DNA from: Gordionus sp. m RMFG-2023
Taxonomy: Eukaryota; Nematomorpha; Gordioida; Chordodea; Parachordodidae
Reading direction: 5' to 3'
Length of the DNA stretch: 64,000 nucleotides
NCBI RefSeq assembly: GCF_954871325.1
Contig: NC_088776.1
Location: forward strand, 21,619,508 to 21,683,507
The notes under the pieces were generated by a model. The model was not told the DNA's origin. It ran no database searches and worked only from the letters and a program-made list of their open reading frames with translations. Below, in pieces: positions 1-9,777 of this stretch (positions within the stretch are counted from its first letter, which is position 1; each line of letters opens with the position of its first letter). The translations under genes and the position numbers were made by a program.

Positions 1-189
1 CGGGTATTTTAAAGTATTCAATAAAATCGGCATTTATTAAAGGAATTTTTCATCATTTTTATATTGAAAAAATTACTTTAAAGTAAAATCATTTTTTGAA
101 AATGTTAACGATTGTCATGCTACTTTCTGAAAAATAGCAGTAGCAAATTTCTAGGGTATTTGATTATTTATATATTTTTTTAAATAAAT

Positions 190-666
190 TATATGATGTT
201 GTATTTACAGCACTGGAATTTTATAAATCAAGCAAAGAAAAAGATTCGGAGGTTATTATTAAGCCACGATTTTTAATATCAATTCAATATGTTTATTTTT
301 TATTTAATTATACATATGATTTTAGCAAAATGCTACAAAAAATTGATTTGAATTTAAGGGAGGTTATGAATAGAACAAAGGATATTTATCAGAGAATATG
401 TGGATGAAATATTTTATGAAATATATGCAAAAGTAAAGGAGATTGCTAATATGTTTGGGATTGAAATTTTTTAAACCTAGAGTAGTTTCTAGACAATCCA
501 ATCGCTCAAATATTGATGCATTTACGATTGAGGATTTTTATAAAATAAACTATTTTATTCCTCTTATTATTTCAATTAAAGGAAAGATTTATTAGTCATA
601 ATTTTATTTTCAAAAGCTTTTATTTTCTTTTATCGGCTTAGTCTAAACTGTAGATTACACTTGAAA
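190..666 (+). pseudogene. hAT transposase relic, P52/THAP9-like, left part
   Basis: Degraded coding sequence for the middle of a hAT transposase. Reading through stops gives an EIYAKVKEIANMFGIEI-like stretch (about 390-470), then SRQSNRSNIDAF and FIPLI (about 485-575). These match the conserved R-x-SRQ-x-R block and the F-I-P-x-L/I block of P52/THAP9-type hAT proteins. The C-terminal dimerisation segment lies 5.7 kb away at 6382-6740, because a second hAT element was inserted at 675. Several frame breaks and stops; clearly dead and the oldest layer here. Assignment by remembered motif similarity only. Confidence 0.6.
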
Positions 667-674
667 CACGAGAG
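667..674. repeat. Target-site duplication, left copy (CACGAGAG)
   Basis: Perfect 8-base match to 6374-6381; the two copies bound the hAT element 675-6373. Confidence 0.85.
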
Positions 675-740
675 CAGAGTTGTTAAAGGATAGAATCAAA
701 AGATCGCCGATCCTGAATTTGTCAATTTTCCCGGATTTAT

Positions 741-1270
741 GATTCTGACTTAAATTGAGGATCGTAATAGAGATCATTTTTTTTAACATTCATCCCGATC
801 CTTTTAAAAATTAATTTGTTACTTAAAAAGCAATAAATAAAATAAAAATTGTGAAAATTAAATTAAAATATTATTTTACACATATTTTATCAACTTCCAT
901 TCCACCATATTATATATTTCCACAATTTCCTAAATTTTATCTAGAACGAGATTTAGAGCCTACAAGTTTTATTTATTTAATATAATATAAATAAATTCTA
1001 GTCTAGATTCTGACTTAAATTGAGGATCGTAATAGAGATCATTTTTTTTAACATTCATCCCGATCCTTTTAAAAATTAATTTGTTACTTAAAAAGCAATA
1101 AATAAAATAAAAATTGTGAAAATTAAATTAAAATATTATTTTACACATATTTTATCAACTTCCATTCCACCATATTATATATTTCCACAATTTCCTAAAT
1201 TTTATCTAGAACGAGATTTAGAGCCTACAAGTTTTATTTATTTAATATAATATAAATAAATTCTAGTCTA
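741..1270 (+). repeat. 265-base exact tandem duplication abutting the Helitron
   Basis: Two copies (741-1005 and 1006-1270), apparently identical by eye. The second copy ends within the first four bases (TCTA) of the Helitron that starts at 1267, so the duplication boundary and the Helitron 5' end coincide. The unit carries GAGGATCGTAATAGAGATC-type subterminal sequence of the enclosing hAT. Confidence 0.9.
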
Positions 1271-1294
1271 TATATATAATAGCCATATTCAAGA

Positions 1295-1600
1295 AATGAA
1301 CGTTTTCGTATCTTGGTAATGTTAATTTTTTTTTCTATCAACTTTCCTATCTTCATAACGTTAATTTTTTCACTTTCCTATCTCAATATTTTTTTTCCAT
1401 CAACTTTCCTATCATCTTAATGTTAAATAAATCGAGGGCTATTATTATCTCGCTAATGTTAAAACTTTTTTTAAAAATTTTTTTATGGCAAAACAGAGAT
1501 TCGAACTAGCGACCTATCGTTCGGTAGGCAAACGTTCTTACCATTGAGCCCCCCCTTCAATATTATATTTTGATATATTTGTGTATATATATGAAGCTTT
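1295..1600 (+). repeat. Left arm of the Helitron internal inverted repeat
   Basis: Pairs with 3487-3797 in reverse complement with a few percent divergence and small indels. Both arms hold a tRNA-like block and runs built on TTTCCTATC and AACGTTAAT. The same pair is found in Helitron copy 2. Confidence 0.85.
1486..1555 (-). other. tRNA-like sequence (pol III A and B boxes) in Helitron copy 1
   Basis: On the minus strand the 70-base block runs from seven Gs to TTTTGCCA. GGGCTCAATGG fits 10 of 11 positions of the pol III A box and GTTCGAATC is a perfect B-box core about 35 bases on. A five-pair anticodon stem (CGTTT/GAACG) with a seven-base loop can form, but position 33 is C instead of T and the T stem pairs badly. 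Best read as a decayed tRNA or SINE head carried by the Helitron, not a working tRNA gene. Confidence 0.55.
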
Positions 1601-1712
1601 ATATACTTTGCGCATGCGCCTAATTTTGACGTAATTTTTGAATTTCTCACCAATATATTTTTACCGTCATTCAATTAATTATACCGCCAACAATATTGGA
1701 ATCTCTTGAAAT

Positions 1713-2425
1713 GACATTAGCTACCCATTTTTATCATGCTTCCTTCATTATTGATTAAAATTTCATAAAAGTAATTATTAAAATTTAGATCTTATAACTA
1801 TTCTTTATATTATATTTAGCTATTTGACAAACAAAAATAAATCTCACAATACACCCTGACATTAGCTACCCATTTTTATCATGCTTCCTTCATTCTTGAT
1901 TAAAATTTCATAAAAGTAATTATTAAAATTTAGATCTTATAACTATTCTTTAAATTATATTTAGCTATTTGACAAACAAAAATAAATCTCACAATACACC
2001 CTGACATTAGCTACCCATTTTTATCATGCTTCCTTCATTCTTGATTAAAATTTTATAAAAGTAATTATTAAAATTTAGATCTTATAACTATTCTTTAAAT
2101 TATATTTAGCTATTTGACAAACAAAAATAAATCTCACAATACACCCCAAACAATATTGGAATCTCTTAAAATGACATTAGCTACCCATTTTTATCATGCT
2201 TCCTTCATTCTTGATTAAAATTTCATAAAAGTAATTATTAAATTTTAGATCTTATAACTATTCTTTAAATTATATTTAGCTATTTGACAAACAAAAATAA
2301 ATCTCACAATACACCCCAAACAATATTGGAATCTCTTAAAATGACATTAGCTACCCATTTTTATCATGCTTCCTTCATTCTTGATTAAAATTTCATAAAA
2401 GTAATTATTAAAATTTAGATCTTAT
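1713..2425 (+). repeat. Tandem repeats, five units of about 145-170 bases
   Basis: Units start with GACATTAGCTACCCATTTTT near 1713, 1858, 2003, 2172 and 2342. Some units have an extra 25 bases (CCAAACAATATTGGAATCTC). Unit-to-unit differences are few, so the array is young or homogenised. Confidence 0.9.
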
Positions 2426-3470
2426 GATCAGGCCGAGCCCAGGCCTGCAATAAAATTTGTTTTAGTTCAATGTCTGACTCATAGTTAATAATAAAAAAAT
2501 TCCCAAGCCCAGCCCCATAATTCATTTAAAAATACAATCAGAATATGAAAGTCGCATAGGCCTTGGTTTTTTGATAAGGCCTGGCCATGTCTGCGAAAAA
2601 AAATTTCCCGGCCAATGTTATCTCTATTTTAAATTTTACTTAATATGATATCTATCACAATTTTAAATTTTATTCTAAAATCTAAATATAAAATTTAATT
2701 TAAGACATTGTTATTAAATTACAATAGAAATAAATGGAATATAAAATTAAATTTAAGAAATTGTTATTAAATTACAATAAAAAATAAATGAAAATTATAT
2801 AAAAGTTGCATTGGACTTGGTTTTTTGATCAGGCCTGGCTATGTCTGCAAAAAAAAATATCAGGCCAATGTCTATATGTCTATATCCCATATTTAAAATT
2901 AAAAAATTTTCAAGAATCTCTATTTTAAATTTTACCCAGATATTTCTAATACCCATAATGCTCGCGGGTTACATTGCAACAATTTTACCTCTTTTTCTCT
3001 TAAATTTTAATATTTTTATAAAATATATTAATAAAGCATATTTCTTATCATATACACCTAACTAATTAGTAATTACCCACAATAGAAATAAATGGAATAT
3101 TAAAATTAAATTTAAGACATTGTTATTAAATCAAAATAAAAAAAATGAAAGTTGCATGGGACTTGGTTTTTTGATCAGGCCTGGCTATGTTTGTAAAAAA
3201 AAATTTTCAGACCAATATCTATATCCCATATTTAAAATTAAATTTTCAAGGATCTCTATTTTAAATTTTAGCCAATATGATTTCTATCACAATTTAAATT
3301 TTGATATTTCTTATACCCTTAATGTTCACGTGTTACATTGTAACAATTTTACCTCTTTTTCTCCTAAATTTGAATATTTTTATAAAATATATTAATAAAG
3401 CATATTTAGTATCATATACACCTAACTTAATAATTGCCCATCAACCCGTCATTCTAATTAAATTAAGTTA
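2425..3470 (+). repeat. Three diverged repeats with TTGATCAGGCCTGGC core
   Basis: Blocks near 2425-2640, 2815-3080 and 3155-3440 share the GC-rich core followed by an A run and a shared AT-rich body (TCTCTATTTTAAATTTTA). Short open frames here are by-products of base composition. Confidence 0.6.
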
Positions 3471-3486
3471 ATTTTATAAAAAAAAG

Positions 3487-3797
3487 TTTCATATATATAC
3501 AAATATATCAAAATATAATATTGAAGGGGGGGGGGGGGCTTAATGGAAAAAAGTTTGTCTTCCGAACGATAGGTTGCGAGTTCGAATCCCAGTGTTGCCA
3601 TAAAAAAATTTTTACATTAACGAGATAATAATAGCTCTCAATTTATTTAACATTAAGATGATTGATAGGAAAGGTGATAGAAAAAAGATATTTTAACATT
3701 AGGAGATAGGAAAGTGAAAAAATTAACGTTAAGATGATAGGAAAGTTGATAGAAAAAAAATTAACATTACCAAGATACGAAAACGTTCATTTCTAGA
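3487..3797 (+). repeat. Right arm of the Helitron internal inverted repeat
   Basis: Reverse complement of 1295-1600 (for example ACGAAAACGTTCATTTC against GAAATGAACGTTTTCGT). Together the arms could fold about 2.5 kb of single-stranded Helitron DNA into a long hairpin. Confidence 0.85.
3532..3600 (+). other. tRNA-like sequence, second copy, in Helitron copy 1
   Basis: Plus-strand counterpart of the tRNA-like block at 1486-1555, preceded by a run of 13 Gs. A box GGGCTTAATGG, B box GTTCGAATC, end GTTGCCA. The anticodon loop (GTCTTCC) has T at position 33, unlike the other arm. The two arms differ by point changes, so each tRNA-like block has drifted separately. Confidence 0.5.
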
Positions 3798-3878
3798 TTT
3801 AGGAATTTTTTTGTGTTACCAGTTATTTGAAAATAATATTTAATTTTTATTCTATGTAACGTTAATAAATAGAATACT

Positions 3879-4190
3879 ATGGAAAATAGACAATCTCCCA
3901 AACAATTAAAGGAAAGTATCCGCAAATTACGGAATCACATAAAATCCAAATATAATAATCCTAAATTAGTTTCATTAACTACAACTCATAATCCTAATTC
4001 AAATTTATATCTCCCAATTGATTTATCAATTAAAACTGCTATGATTAGCGCATGCATAAGCCGTTTTCATCAAAAAATTAAACAAATCTTCCCTACCTCT
4101 TACACTTCTATTTTGGGAAATAGAAAAAGATTAAACATAACAAAAGAAGTTTTATTTTCCAATAATTTAGATAAAATATTTTTATTTTAA
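3879..4190 (+). pseudogene. Duplicated N-terminal exon of Helitron RepHel
   Basis: 103 codons from ATG. Residues 10-85 (KESIRKLRNHIKSK, then SIKTAMISACISRFHQKIKQ) resemble the start of the next open frame (RSHIKSKKPK, then STKTARMRACAARFRLKLKQ). It is therefore a tandem duplicate of the first part of the Helitron protein, diverged to roughly half identity. No separate function is suggested. It ends 17 bases before the GTG from which the second frame can be read. Confidence 0.6.
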
Positions 4191-5277
4191 GGAAAGTGGT
4201 CGTAAAGTGCGAAGTCATATAAAATCCAAGAAACCCAAACCTATAGTAGCTTTAGTACCTACACCTCAAAGTATTAATTTAAATAAACCTTTTCCTATTG
4301 ATATATCAACTAAAACTGCTAGGATGCGGGCATGTGCTGCCCGTTTTCGTCTAAAGCTTAAACAGATTTTCCCCACCACCTATACATCTATTCTTAAAAA
4401 TAGAAGTAATTTAACACATTTTAATACTAATGATATTCACTTAATAACTGAACATACTTGCGGGCCTATGAATATCATATGTCAATTTTGTTTTTCCATG
4501 AATTTCATAGCTGAGAGACCGACCGACGGTAAATTCACACAGTGCTGTCATAAAGGGAAGGTTATCCTTACCCAAATACCATATCCTCCTTATTTAAAAA
4601 ATCTTATATCAAACCCTCAAGATAAGTTACATAATAATTTTATGAAGAACATACGTTCTTATAATTCAGCAGTAGCTTTTGCATCGATGGGCGCAAAAAT
4701 TTCGGATCTTACAGGTAGTGGCCCTTATTGTTTCAAAGTGCACGGCCAAATATATCACCGCACATCTAATTTATACCCACCTTCTAATGCTTTGCCTACT
4801 TATGCCCAGTTATACGTGTTAGATACGACACAGGCTATAGATAAGCGTATACACCATCCAGCAAATAGTAAATGTAATAAAGATATTATGAAGCAATTAG
4901 ATCAGTTAATACGACAAATTAACCCCTATGCTCTTAGTTTTAAGACATTAGGTGAAGTCCATCAATCTGCATTAGAATTAGCAACTACTTCTAATACAAA
5001 ACTCCCAACCATTAATATGATCTTTAAAGGAGATCGTTCTAGCGATCGACGCCGTTATAATTTACCATCTATGGATGACGTAGCTATGATTTTCAATAAT
5101 GAAGATGGAGAGCCTCCTTTCAAAAGAGATATTAAAGTCTATCCTAAATCTAATGACAACGATCTCATTATTCTTAATGTATTGAGCCCAAATTTAGACC
5201 CCATGGTTTATCCTATACTATTCCCTCATGGTGAACCTGGTTGGTCTCCTAATATGATCGCTGACAATTCTGACTAA
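4171..5277 (+). pseudogene. Truncated Helitron RepHel, Helitron_like_N region
   Basis: Open frame from 4171; no ATG precedes the conserved part, so a spliced or lost upstream start is likely. A Cys-rich segment (CGPMNIICQFC, then FTQCCHKGKV) and the block VHQSALELATTSN ... DLIILNVLSPNLDPMVYPILF ... FPHGEPGW are hallmarks of the N-terminal half of animal Helitron proteins. A full RepHel is well over 1,000 residues; this frame stops after about 360, and the element's 3' hairpin follows within 75 bases. Rep nuclease and Pif1 helicase are missing, so this is a deletion derivative. Helitron copy 2 encodes the same protein. Confidence 0.8.
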
Positions 5278-5349
5278 CAGGAGCTCTGGTAAATAATGAT
5301 AGTATTTAGGGTGCTACTAAGAGATATTGTTTCATTAAAAATAATATTC

Positions 5350-5378
5350 CCCGTCATTTTTGACGGGTTATCAACTAG
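5350..5378 (+). other. Helitron 3' terminal hairpin and CTAG, copy 1
   Basis: Seven-pair stem CCCGTCA/TGACGGG with a TTTT loop, spacer TTATCAA, then CTAG. This is the termination signal of rolling-circle transposition. The base after CTAG is G, not the usual T. Confidence 0.9.
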
Positions 5379-5699
5379 GTTTTAATAATGTCCTCCATTA
5401 TAAATTTAGAAGATAATACATCTACTACTGATGTGACAATTTACGTAAATATTTTACTTTATGTGAAACGAATGGAAGTTACTATACAATGATCAGTGCA
5501 AAATGTTATTTAAGTAAGAACAAAATATATTCTTCAAGGATTAGTACAAGCTTCAAAGTCTAAATATAATATTAAATTTAATCAATATTTATGATATGAC
5601 CATAAATACGATACAGATGATGGGCCAGGCCTGACTGTTAAACTTGAAAGTGCTAAGTTTTGCAGATATCTGATTTATATGAATGAACACTTATTTAAT

Positions 5700-6130
5700 A
5701 AAAAATTAATTATCATTTCTTAATATAGATTTCCTTCACTGTATGATGACAGTAACATATTGGCAGCAATAATTCACCCAAAATTTAAGCTAAATTGGCC
5801 TTATATTAATCTGCCACAAAATCTGTTGGTAAAAGAAAGGTTAATTCCCATTTGGAAAATAGGATCAACCACATGCAGATGTTTCAAATGAATGTATGGA
5901 TGAAATAGATATTTTGGGGGAAAAATTATTCACAAAATGCTCGTTCTATTAATTATTTTTTTTATTCTGATGATTCGATGATGAATATTTTTAATACTTA
6001 TGTTAATTTAAAAAAAATATTTATTAAAATCTAACACACCTTTGCTAGGAGCGCTTGATTCAAGCGCTCCTATGAATGAAAGATGTGGATATTTAAATAA
6101 TAACTTTGAAAAATTATTATTATAAAAGGC
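5700..6130 (+). pseudogene. ZBED-type hAT transposase remnant
   Basis: Reading around stops gives SLYDDSNILAAIIHPKFKLNW near 5722-5795, matching the A-x-x-L-D/H-P-x-F-K-L-x-W block of hAT transposases. TPLLGALDSSAP-like sequence near 6030-6080 resembles the segment before the dimerisation helix. It belongs to the hAT element 675-6373. Many breaks; inactive. Confidence 0.55.
6048..6070. repeat. Perfect 23-base GC-rich palindrome
   Basis: GGAGCGCTTGA-T-TCAAGCGCTCC: 11-base arms around one T, far richer in GC than its surroundings, inside the decayed hAT transposase. Confidence 0.8.
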
Positions 6131-6373
6131 TAATTTTAATTATAAATAAATATATTCTAATTGTTATACTTATATTATATTATTCAATTACAATAAATTT
6201 ATACCATATTTAATTTATTTTTATATTAATTAATTTTGCATCGATCAGAAATTTCCTTCAGAAATTTAAATAAGAAAAGGATCGTGATCGCGATCCTGGA
6301 ATTCGATCCTCTTTTTTTAAAAAAGATCGTGATTGAGATTCGATCTTTTTAAAAGGATAGATTAACAAGCCTG

Positions 6374-6381
6374 CACGAGAG
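6374..6381. repeat. Target-site duplication, right copy (CACGAGAG)
   Basis: Perfect 8-base match to 667-674. Sequence to the right rejoins the interrupted older hAT relic. Confidence 0.85.
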
Positions 6382-6740
6382 GATATTAAAAAAATTTCAA
6401 AGTTTTACGCTGATGATTTACTAGGCTCATATGATTAGATACTTTGTGTTGTCGGATTTTGGTATAATAATCTTGTGTTCTTTGAGACCAAAATTGCACT
6501 TTAGATTCCCTGCCTAATATCAAAATATTATTTATTATAGCTACCTTGCCAATTAGTACGTGCACTTGAAAGATTCTTTTCTACTTTAAAAAAGTTAAAA
6601 ACCTATTTAAGAAATACCATGAAAAACGTTTAAATGGATTAGCCTTATTAAATATAAGGAGATTATTCTAGATAAAAATTTGATTCTAGATGAATTAGCA
6701 AAATCTCATAGAAAAGTAGACCTCTCTTTATAAATTCAAA
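6382..6740 (+). pseudogene. hAT transposase relic, P52/THAP9-like, C-terminal part
   Basis: Continuation of the relic at 190-666. ALDSLPNIKILFIIATLP and LERFFSTLKKLKTYLRNTM, then LNGLALLNI (about 6500-6655), are the characteristic hAT C-terminal dimerisation block (E-R-x-F-S-x-L-x-x-x-K). Frame shifts and stops are present. Confidence 0.65.
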
Positions 6741-6949
6741 TCAAAAACTTGCAATATAATTATAAGTTTTAATATATAATATTTATAATCAAATTTTTTC
6801 GTAAAATGAATTACTAGTTATAACATTTATATAATTTTTGTATTAACTCTTAAAATTTAAAATACTGTCTATTATTTATAATTTGAAAATATCATCATAT
6901 TTTTTAAATACCATTATTTGCATAAGAATTACTTATATTTTATGTAATG

Positions 6950-6959
6950 GTTAAATTAC
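6950..6959. repeat. 10-base TSD, left copy (GTTAAATTAC)
   Basis: Identical to 13987-13996. A 9-11-base duplication fits the Mutator/foldback group. Confidence 0.75.
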
Positions 6960-7093
6960 GCAAGGTCTAAAAGTCGAAAGGCTGCATGATACGAAAGGCT
7001 AAAAAATAATATTGAAAATAAAAATAACAAAGAAAATGATTAATGTGTAATTTGATTGATTTATTGCTTTTTTTACGAGAAAAATATTATAAT

Positions 7094-7101
7094 AACATTA
7101 C
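7094..7101. other. Paralogous empty site of Helitron copy 2
   Basis: The left foldback arm reads AATAACA|TTACATTATA across 7097/7098. On the minus strand of the right arm the same sequence is split by Helitron copy 2 exactly between A and T. This defines the Helitron ends to the base and shows an A^T target. Confidence 0.9.
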
Positions 7102-7473
7102 ATTATAATATATTAAAAAAAATGGAAATTTTAAGATCTTTTCAATTTTTTTATTAATTCTTTAAATTACGGTTTTAATTTTATTAATTTTTAATTTATA
7201 TTTTTAATTAAATTATATTTATTTATTTAAAAAAAATGGAATATAATATATTAAAAAAATGGAAATTTTAAGATCTTTTCAATTTTTTTATTAATTCTTT
7301 GAAATAAATTGCGGTTTTATTTTTATTTAATTTCATTAATTTTAAATTTATATTTTTAATTAAATTATTTGGTTATTTTAAAATAATGGAATTTTAAAAT
7401 TATATGTATATTCTATTTAAGTTTTTTTTCAAAACTAAATTGATAGTAAGTATAACGATATTGTGAGTACTGG

Positions 7474-8483
7474 ATTAGGGAAAAGGCTAACATCTTATAT
7501 GCAATTTTGAATATTTTTATATCATTCTACTCAGAATTAAATTTCCTATCTAAATATGCTTTGATGTATTTTTTCACGTTATTGGTTCAAAAAATAAATT
7601 TTAAAAATTTTTTTGTGGTAAAAACGTTGGAAGGGAAAAGGCTAACATCTTATATGCAATTTTGAATATTTTTATATCATTCTGAATTAAATTTCCTATC
7701 CAATTATGCTTAGATGTATTTTTTACCGTTTCCGGTTCAAAAAATAACATTTTTGTCGCGAAAACGTTCGAAGTGAAAAGGCTAACATCTTTAGTTTAAT
7801 TCTATAAATTTTTATATCATTGAACTCAGAATTAAATTTCCTATCTAAATATGCTTTGATGTAATTTTTTACGTTATCGGTTCAAAAAATAAATTTTAAT
7901 AATTTGTGGTAAAAGCGTTGGAAGGGAAAAGGCTAACATCTTATATGCAATTTTGAATATTTTTATATCATTCTACTCAGAATTAAATTTCCTATCCAAT
8001 TATGCTTAGATGTATTTTTTTACGTTTCCGGTTCAAAAAATAACATTTTTGTCGCGAAAACGTTCGAAGGGAAAAGGCTAACATCTTTAGTTTAATTCTA
8101 TAAATTTTTATATCATTGAACTCAGAATTAAATTTCCTATCTAAATATGCTTTGATGTAATTTTTTACGTTATCGGTTCAAAAAATAAATTTTAATAATT
8201 TTTTTGTGGTAAATTGGAAGGGAAAAGGCTAACATCTTATATGCAATTTTGAATATTTTTATATCATTCTACTCAGAATTAAATTTCTTATCCAATTATG
8301 CTTAGATGTATTTTTTTACGTTTCCGGTTCAAAAAATAACATTTTTGTCGCGAAAACGTTCGAAGGGAAAAGGCTAACATCTTTAGTTTAATTTTATAAA
8401 TTTTTATATCATTGAACTCAGAATTAAATTTCCTATCTAAATATGCTTTGATGTATTTTTTTACGATTCCGGTTCAAAAAATA
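7474..8483 (+). repeat. Tandem repeats in left foldback arm, about 145-150 bases
   Basis: Units marked by AAAAGGCTAACATCT near 7480, 7632, 7776, 7927, 8077, 8223 and 8369. Two subtypes mostly alternate: one continues TATATGCAATTTTGAATA and the other TTAGTTTAATTCTATAAA. The right arm (8502-9215) mirrors them. Confidence 0.85.
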
Positions 8484-8501
8484 ACATTTTTGTTTTAAAA
8501 T

Positions 8502-9676
8502 TTATTTTTTGAACCGATAACGTAAAAAATTACATCAAAGCATATTTAGATAGGAAATTTAATTCTGAGTTCAATGATATAAAAATTTATAAAATTAAAC
8601 TAAAGATGTTAGCCTTTTCCCTTCGAACGTTTTCGCGACAAAAATGTTATTTTTTGAACCGGAAACGTAAAAAAATACATCTAAGCATAATTGGATAGGA
8701 AATTTAATTCTGAGTAGAATGATACAAAAATATTCAAAATTGCATATAAGATGTTAGCCTTTTCCCTTCCAACGTTTTTACCACAAAAAAATTATTAAAA
8801 TTTATTTTTTGAACCGATAACGTAAAAAATTACATCAAAGCATATTTAGATAGGAAATTTAATTCTGAGTTCAATGATATAAAAATTTATAGAATTAAAC
8901 TAAAGATGTTAGCCTTTTCCCTTCGAACGTTTTCGCGACAAAAATGTTATTTTTTGAACCGGAAACGGTAAAAAATACATCTAAGCATAATTGGATAGGA
9001 AATTTAATTCAGAATGATATAAAAATATTCAAAATTGCATATAAGATGTTAGCCTTTTCCCTTCCAACGTTTTTACCACAAAAAAATTTTTAAAATTTAT
9101 TTTTTGAACCAATAACGTGAAAAAATACATCAAAGCATATTTAGATAGGAAATTTAATTCTGAGTAGAATGATATAAAAATATTCAAAATTGCATATAAG
9201 ATGTTAGCCTTTTCTCTAATCCAGTACTCACAATATCGTTATACTTACTATCAATTTAGTTTTGAAAAAAAACTTAAATAGAATATACATATAATTTTAA
9301 AAATTCCATTATTTTAAAATAACCAAATAATTTAATTAAAAATATAAATTAAAAATTAATGAAATTAAATAAAATTATAATCGCAATTTATTTCAAAGAA
9401 TTAATAAAAAATTTGAAATATTATAATCCATTTTTTTAAAATAACCAAATATAATTTAATTAAAAATAAAAATTAAATAAAAATAAAACCGCAATTTATT
9501 TCAAAGAATTAATAAAAAAATTGAAAAGATCTTAAAATTTCCATTTTTTTAATTAAAAATATAAATTAAAAATTAATAAAATTAAATAAAATTAAAACCG
9601 TAATTTATTTCAAAGAATTAATAAAAAAATTGAAAAGATCTTAAAATTTCCATTTTTTTAATATATTATAATGTAA
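8502..9676 (-). repeat. Right foldback arm, portion inside the Helitron insertion
   Basis: Reverse complement of 7098-8483 with a few indels. The arms meet at 8484-8501. Confidence 0.85.
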
Positions 9677-9777
9677 CTAGTTGATAACCCGTCAAAAATG
9701 ACGGGGAATATTATTTTTAATGAAACAATATCTCTTAGTAGCACCCTAAATACTATCATTATTTACCAGAGCTCCTG

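Larger units (their letters stand above)
1267..5378 (+). mobile_element. Non-autonomous Helitron, copy 1
   Basis: The 5' end is TCTATATATATAATAG, a typical Helitron start with TC. The 3' end has hairpin CCCGTCA-TTTT-TGACGGG (5350-5367), seven bases, then CTAG (5375-5378), the classic Helitron terminus. No inverted terminal repeats and no TSD, as expected for rolling-circle elements. Inside are a roughly 305-base inverted repeat carrying tRNA-like sequences, five 145-170-base tandem repeats, three diverged repeats with GATCAGGCCTGGC cores, and coding sequence only for the N-terminal part of the RepHel protein. No Rep HUH or helicase region is present, so the copy cannot move itself. It is almost identical to copy 2 at 9677-13796. 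Confidence 0.9.
675..6373 (+). mobile_element. hAT transposon with 8-base TSD, carrying a nested Helitron
   Basis: The left end begins CAGAGTTGTTAAAGGATAG. The right end, read inward on the minus strand, begins CAGGCTTGTTAATC. Both fit hAT termini. The flanking octamer CACGAGAG is identical at 667-674 and 6374-6381, the 8-base TSD typical of hAT. The element's own sequence is 675-1266 plus 5379-6373; the rest is a Helitron. A decayed transposase remains at about 5700-6130. The element interrupts an older hAT relic, so it is the younger of the two. Confidence 0.85.

Noticed and set aside
741-1266. The 265-base unit as a mini-Helitron (starts TC, ends CTAG)
   Set aside because: The first copy lacks the TC start and there is no good GC hairpin before CTAG; a tandem duplication explains it better.
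1486-1555. Functional tRNA gene
   Set aside because: Poorly paired T stem, non-standard position 33, G-run start and repeat context; kept only as a tRNA-like block.
1483-1674. 63-codon minus-strand frame in the Helitron arm
   Set aside because: It overlaps the tRNA-like block and repeat, shows no protein motif, and is mirrored only because the Helitron is duplicated.
1713-2425. CRISPR array
   Set aside because: Units of 145-170 bases with no short repeat/unique spacer alternation, in a eukaryotic transposon.
2841-3395. Two small hydrophobic frames inside the Helitron
   Set aside because: They lie in diverged AT-rich repeats, and the two Helitron copies already differ in their lengths; composition artefacts.
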